This document shows, in pieces, positions 62,047 to 64,000 of a stretch of DNA of 64,000 nucleotides (position 1 is the first letter of the stretch; every line of letters begins with the position of its first letter). The notes under the pieces were generated by a model that searched no databases, was not told where the DNA came from, and saw nothing but the letters and a program-made list of their open reading frames with translations. The stretch covers positions 1 to 64,000 of the forward strand of contig LT629302.1 of NCBI GenBank assembly GCA_900104375.1, read 5' to 3'. Source of the DNA: Flavobacteriaceae bacterium MAR_2010_188. Lineage in GTDB: Bacteria; Bacteroidota; Bacteroidia; Flavobacteriales; Flavobacteriaceae. Both the position numbers and the translations under genes were made by a program.

Positions 62047-64000
62047 TTATTCCTGATATGGCAGATTTAGTATAAATGTGGTCCCCTGTCCTTCCTGAGT
62101 TTCTACATTTATTTCCCCGTTATGAGCCTTGATGATATCATAACACAACGAAAGACCGAGACCGGTTCCTTCGCCAGTCGGTTTGGTGGTGAAGAACGGT
62201 TGAAAGATTTTGTCAACGACCTCTGCGGGCATACCGCTGCCGTTATCTTTTACTGTGATTGCAATGCCGTTTTGTAATTTTTTGGTACTTATTTTAACGG
62301 TAGGTTCATGATTTTCAATGACTGATTTTTTCTTTTTGTCTACAGCGTAGAAAGCATTTGTAATTAAATTCAATATGACTCTTCCCAAGTCTTGTGGAAT
62401 CACCGAAACTTTACCAATTGATTCATCAAAATCGGTCACCAAATTGACATTGAAGCTTTTATCTTTTGCGCGTAATCCATGATAGGCGAGGCGTAGATAT
62501 TCGTCCGCCAATTTATTGATATTGGTCGGTTCTTTTGTTCCGCTGTTGCTTCTGCTATGTTGCAGCATTCCTTTGACAATGGAATCTGCCCGCTTGCCAT
62601 GATGGTTAATTTTTTCGAGGTTTGCTTTAATATCTTTGGCAATGAATTTTGCTTCTTCTATATCGCCTTTTTCAATTTCGGCGTTCATTTCATCGATGAG
62701 TTCATTGCTTAATTCTGAAAAATTATTTACAAAGTTCAATGGGTTTTGGATTTCGTGGGCGATGCCTGCGGTAAGCTCTCCTAAACTTGCCATTTTTTCG
62801 GATTGGATTAATTGATTTTGGGTAGATTTAAGTTCTTTTAGAGTTTGTTCAATCTTAAGTTTTGAAATCTCTAGTTTATTAAAGTCTTCATAGCGAGCGT
62901 AGGCTACGGAAAAAGCATTTGCCAAATTTTTGACCAGATCGAGTTCAGAAGAAGATAAATCTTCCGCACTTCCTACGTACAACATTCCCTGCGGAAATGG
63001 AACAAATTGAAGCGTTAGTGACTCTGGTGCCTCTTCACCACCTAGATAAGTGGTGGGGTTATCTATTTGCTGCTGTTCTATCAGCGTTTTTGTAAAAGCA
63101 AGGAATTCCTCTTTGTTCCAGTGGGCAATATAAGTTTGCTGTTTTTTCCAGTGTTTTATACCGTTAGAAGTAATGTCATTACTCTGATAATCTAAGTTAA
63201 GAGCAGCTAAAGGGCGGCCTTCTGGCGTCGATAAATAAAAACGGACTTTTTCTTCATTGTCATTTATAATCATTAGACCACATCTGAAGAATGGAACTCC
63301 TAACGTCAGAAGCTCTCCCCAAATTAAAGGAGTAATACGCTCCAAGTCTTCGGTATTTCGCATGGAGGCGATTTCTGCGCGAACGCGATCAAGAGAGGAC
63401 TGTTTTACCGCCTCTTTCTCTCGTTTTTCAGATTCGATCAATTCTTGGTACCGTTGGTAAGTCAAACCAAAGACACGGGCGAATCGCTCAAATACAGCCA
63501 TCGCCTTTTCAGGAATTCTATGTCTTGTGAAGGCGAAAAATGCACCTTCTTTAAAATTAAAGCTAAAGCAATAATGGAGGTCCTTAACTGCAAATGAAGT
63601 GGGGAGCTCATAATTAGCTTCTTTTCGTAATGCTTGATAATAGTCCTCCCCATTTTTCCCCGAAAGTTCGAATTCTGAATAGGATTTGCCTACTTGCCAC
63701 TGTTCGTAAACATTTATAAGAAGGGGATGGATGGTCATATCTATCTGACCGGTAACCCTTATCACTTCATCATTATCATTAGAGGAGGAGGTCCAAACAT
63801 CCATTACCTTATTCTCGTGAATAATCAAAATACCACAGCGCATGGTTTCGATTTCCAACTTTTCGATTTCACGAAAAAGGACGGTAGTGGCCTCGCTGAT
63901 ATCTTCACTGCTCCGCATGGCCATGGCTTTAGAGCGAACTCTTTCTAAAGCGGCTTCTATCTGTGCTTCCCTTGCCTGTGCTTCGGCTTTTTGGAGATCC
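62047..64000 (-). CDS. Cytosolic histidine kinase with two related N-terminal sensor domains (5' end beyond window)
   Basis: The frame stays open to the right edge, reading ...EAALERVRSKAMAMRSSED, a known helical start of this kinase type, so the ATG at base 63924 is internal and the gene is cut. Two related GAF-like domains follow (MRCGILIIHENK near residue 31 of the visible ATG numbering and FRCGLMIINDNEE near 217), each preceded by a VRxxxxxMRxxEDL helix. Then coiled coil, H-box GIAHEIQNPLNFVNNFSE (His near 388) and HATPase to the end with VILNLITNAFYAV and GTGLGLSLCYDII. No membrane segment is visible. Confidence 0.88.
   Translation of the reverse strand, partial: DLQKAEAQAREAQIEAALERVRSKAMAMRSSEDISEATTVLFREIEKLEIETMRCGILIIHENKVMDVWTSSSNDNDEVIRVTGQIDMTIHPLLINVYEQWQVGKSYSEFELSGKNGEDYYQALRKEANYELPTSFAVKDLHYCFSFNFKEGAFFAFTRHRIPEKAMAVFERFARVFGLTYQRYQELIESEKREKEAVKQSSLDRVRAEIASMRNTEDLERITPLIWGELLTLGVPFFRCGLMIINDNEEKVRFYLSTPEGRPLAALNLDYQSNDITSNGIKHWKKQQTYIAHWNKEEFLAFTKTLIEQQQIDNPTTYLGGEEAPESLTLQFVPFPQGMLYVGSAEDLSSSELDLVKNLANAFSVAYARYEDFNKLEISKLKIEQTLKELKSTQNQLIQSEKMASLGELTAGIAHEIQNPLNFVNNFSELSNELIDEMNAEIEKGDIEEAKFIAKDIKANLEKINHHGKRADSIVKGMLQHSRSNSGTKEPTNINKLADEYLRLAYHGLRAKDKSFNVNLVTDFDESIGKVSVIPQDLGRVILNLITNAFYAVDKKKKSVIENHEPTVKISTKKLQNGIAITVKDNGSGMPAEVVDKIFQPFFTTKPTGEGTGLGLSLCYDIIKAHNGEINVETQEGQGTTFILNLPYQE

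Noticed and set aside
1-64000. tRNA or rRNA genes
   Set aside because: No cloverleaf-type pattern or conserved rRNA sequence was noticed in the intergenic spaces; a dedicated covariance search could not be run.

Overview
The window reads as chromosomal DNA of a marine-type member of the Flavobacteriaceae (Bacteroidota). The basis is low GC, absence of Shine-Dalgarno runs, a few TAnnTTTG-type -7 boxes, and families typical of this group: DUF4920, DUF6090, SusE/F-like domain, propeller (Reg_prop/Y_Y_Y) kinases and a two-repeat DnaJ. No tRNA, rRNA, CRISPR array, insertion sequence or phage gene was seen. The genes at both window edges are cut.

Bases 1-20,400 are a mosaic of housekeeping and general genes on both strands. 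They include a DUF1684 fragment, the fluoride channel crcB coupled to an SRPBCC/GyrI-like protein, a MazG-like pyrophosphohydrolase, ilvE, a DUF4920 lipoprotein overlapping mnmD, a TIGR01777 epimerase and a YceI lipoprotein. These are followed by grpE-dnaJ, an ABC exporter with an MscS channel, a sigma-54-type AAA+ response regulator without a DNA-binding domain, ppk2, a secreted M28 peptidase operon, a DUF1206 membrane protein and a PAS histidine kinase/response regulator pair. Four good intrinsic terminators and four candidate promoters lie here.

Bases 20,800-28,700 (minus strand) hold a TPR lipoprotein, a YitT protein, and a tight trio of S9 peptidase, D-aminoacylase-like lipoprotein and class-C-beta-lactamase-like hydrolase, which suggests scavenging of peptides or D-amino-acid compounds.

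Bases 28,860-64,000 are one 35-kb, single-strand signalling array. In transcription order it begins with eight histidine kinases: two-domain cytosolic sensor, propeller, NTF2-like, propeller, TPR, propeller, propeller, and six-GAF. Seven of these carry almost the same H-box (AGIAHEIQNPLNFVNNFSE) under different sensor heads. They lead into a stand-alone receiver, a receiver-class III nucleotidyl cyclase fusion, and a three-helix membrane protein that looks like the Pycsar effector PycTM (DUF5706). After a 317-bp gap a second module repeats the logic: hybrid propeller kinase, receiver, GAF-class III cyclase, then two single-pass DUF6090 membrane proteins, the second fused to a SusE/F-like domain. 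No regulator in the array has a DNA-binding output domain, so the visible outputs are cyclic nucleotides and membrane proteins.

The most interesting hypothesis is that many sensors feed, through shared receivers, into cyclases whose second messenger acts on neighbouring membrane effectors. This would be a two-component-controlled, Pycsar-like architecture. It is inferred from domain content and gene order only. Secondary points are in-frame palindromic repeat sequences inside kinase ATPase domains, a truncated Asp-less receiver, a cyclase with altered purine-selecting residues, and simple-sequence repeats upstream of and inside the start of the effector gene.
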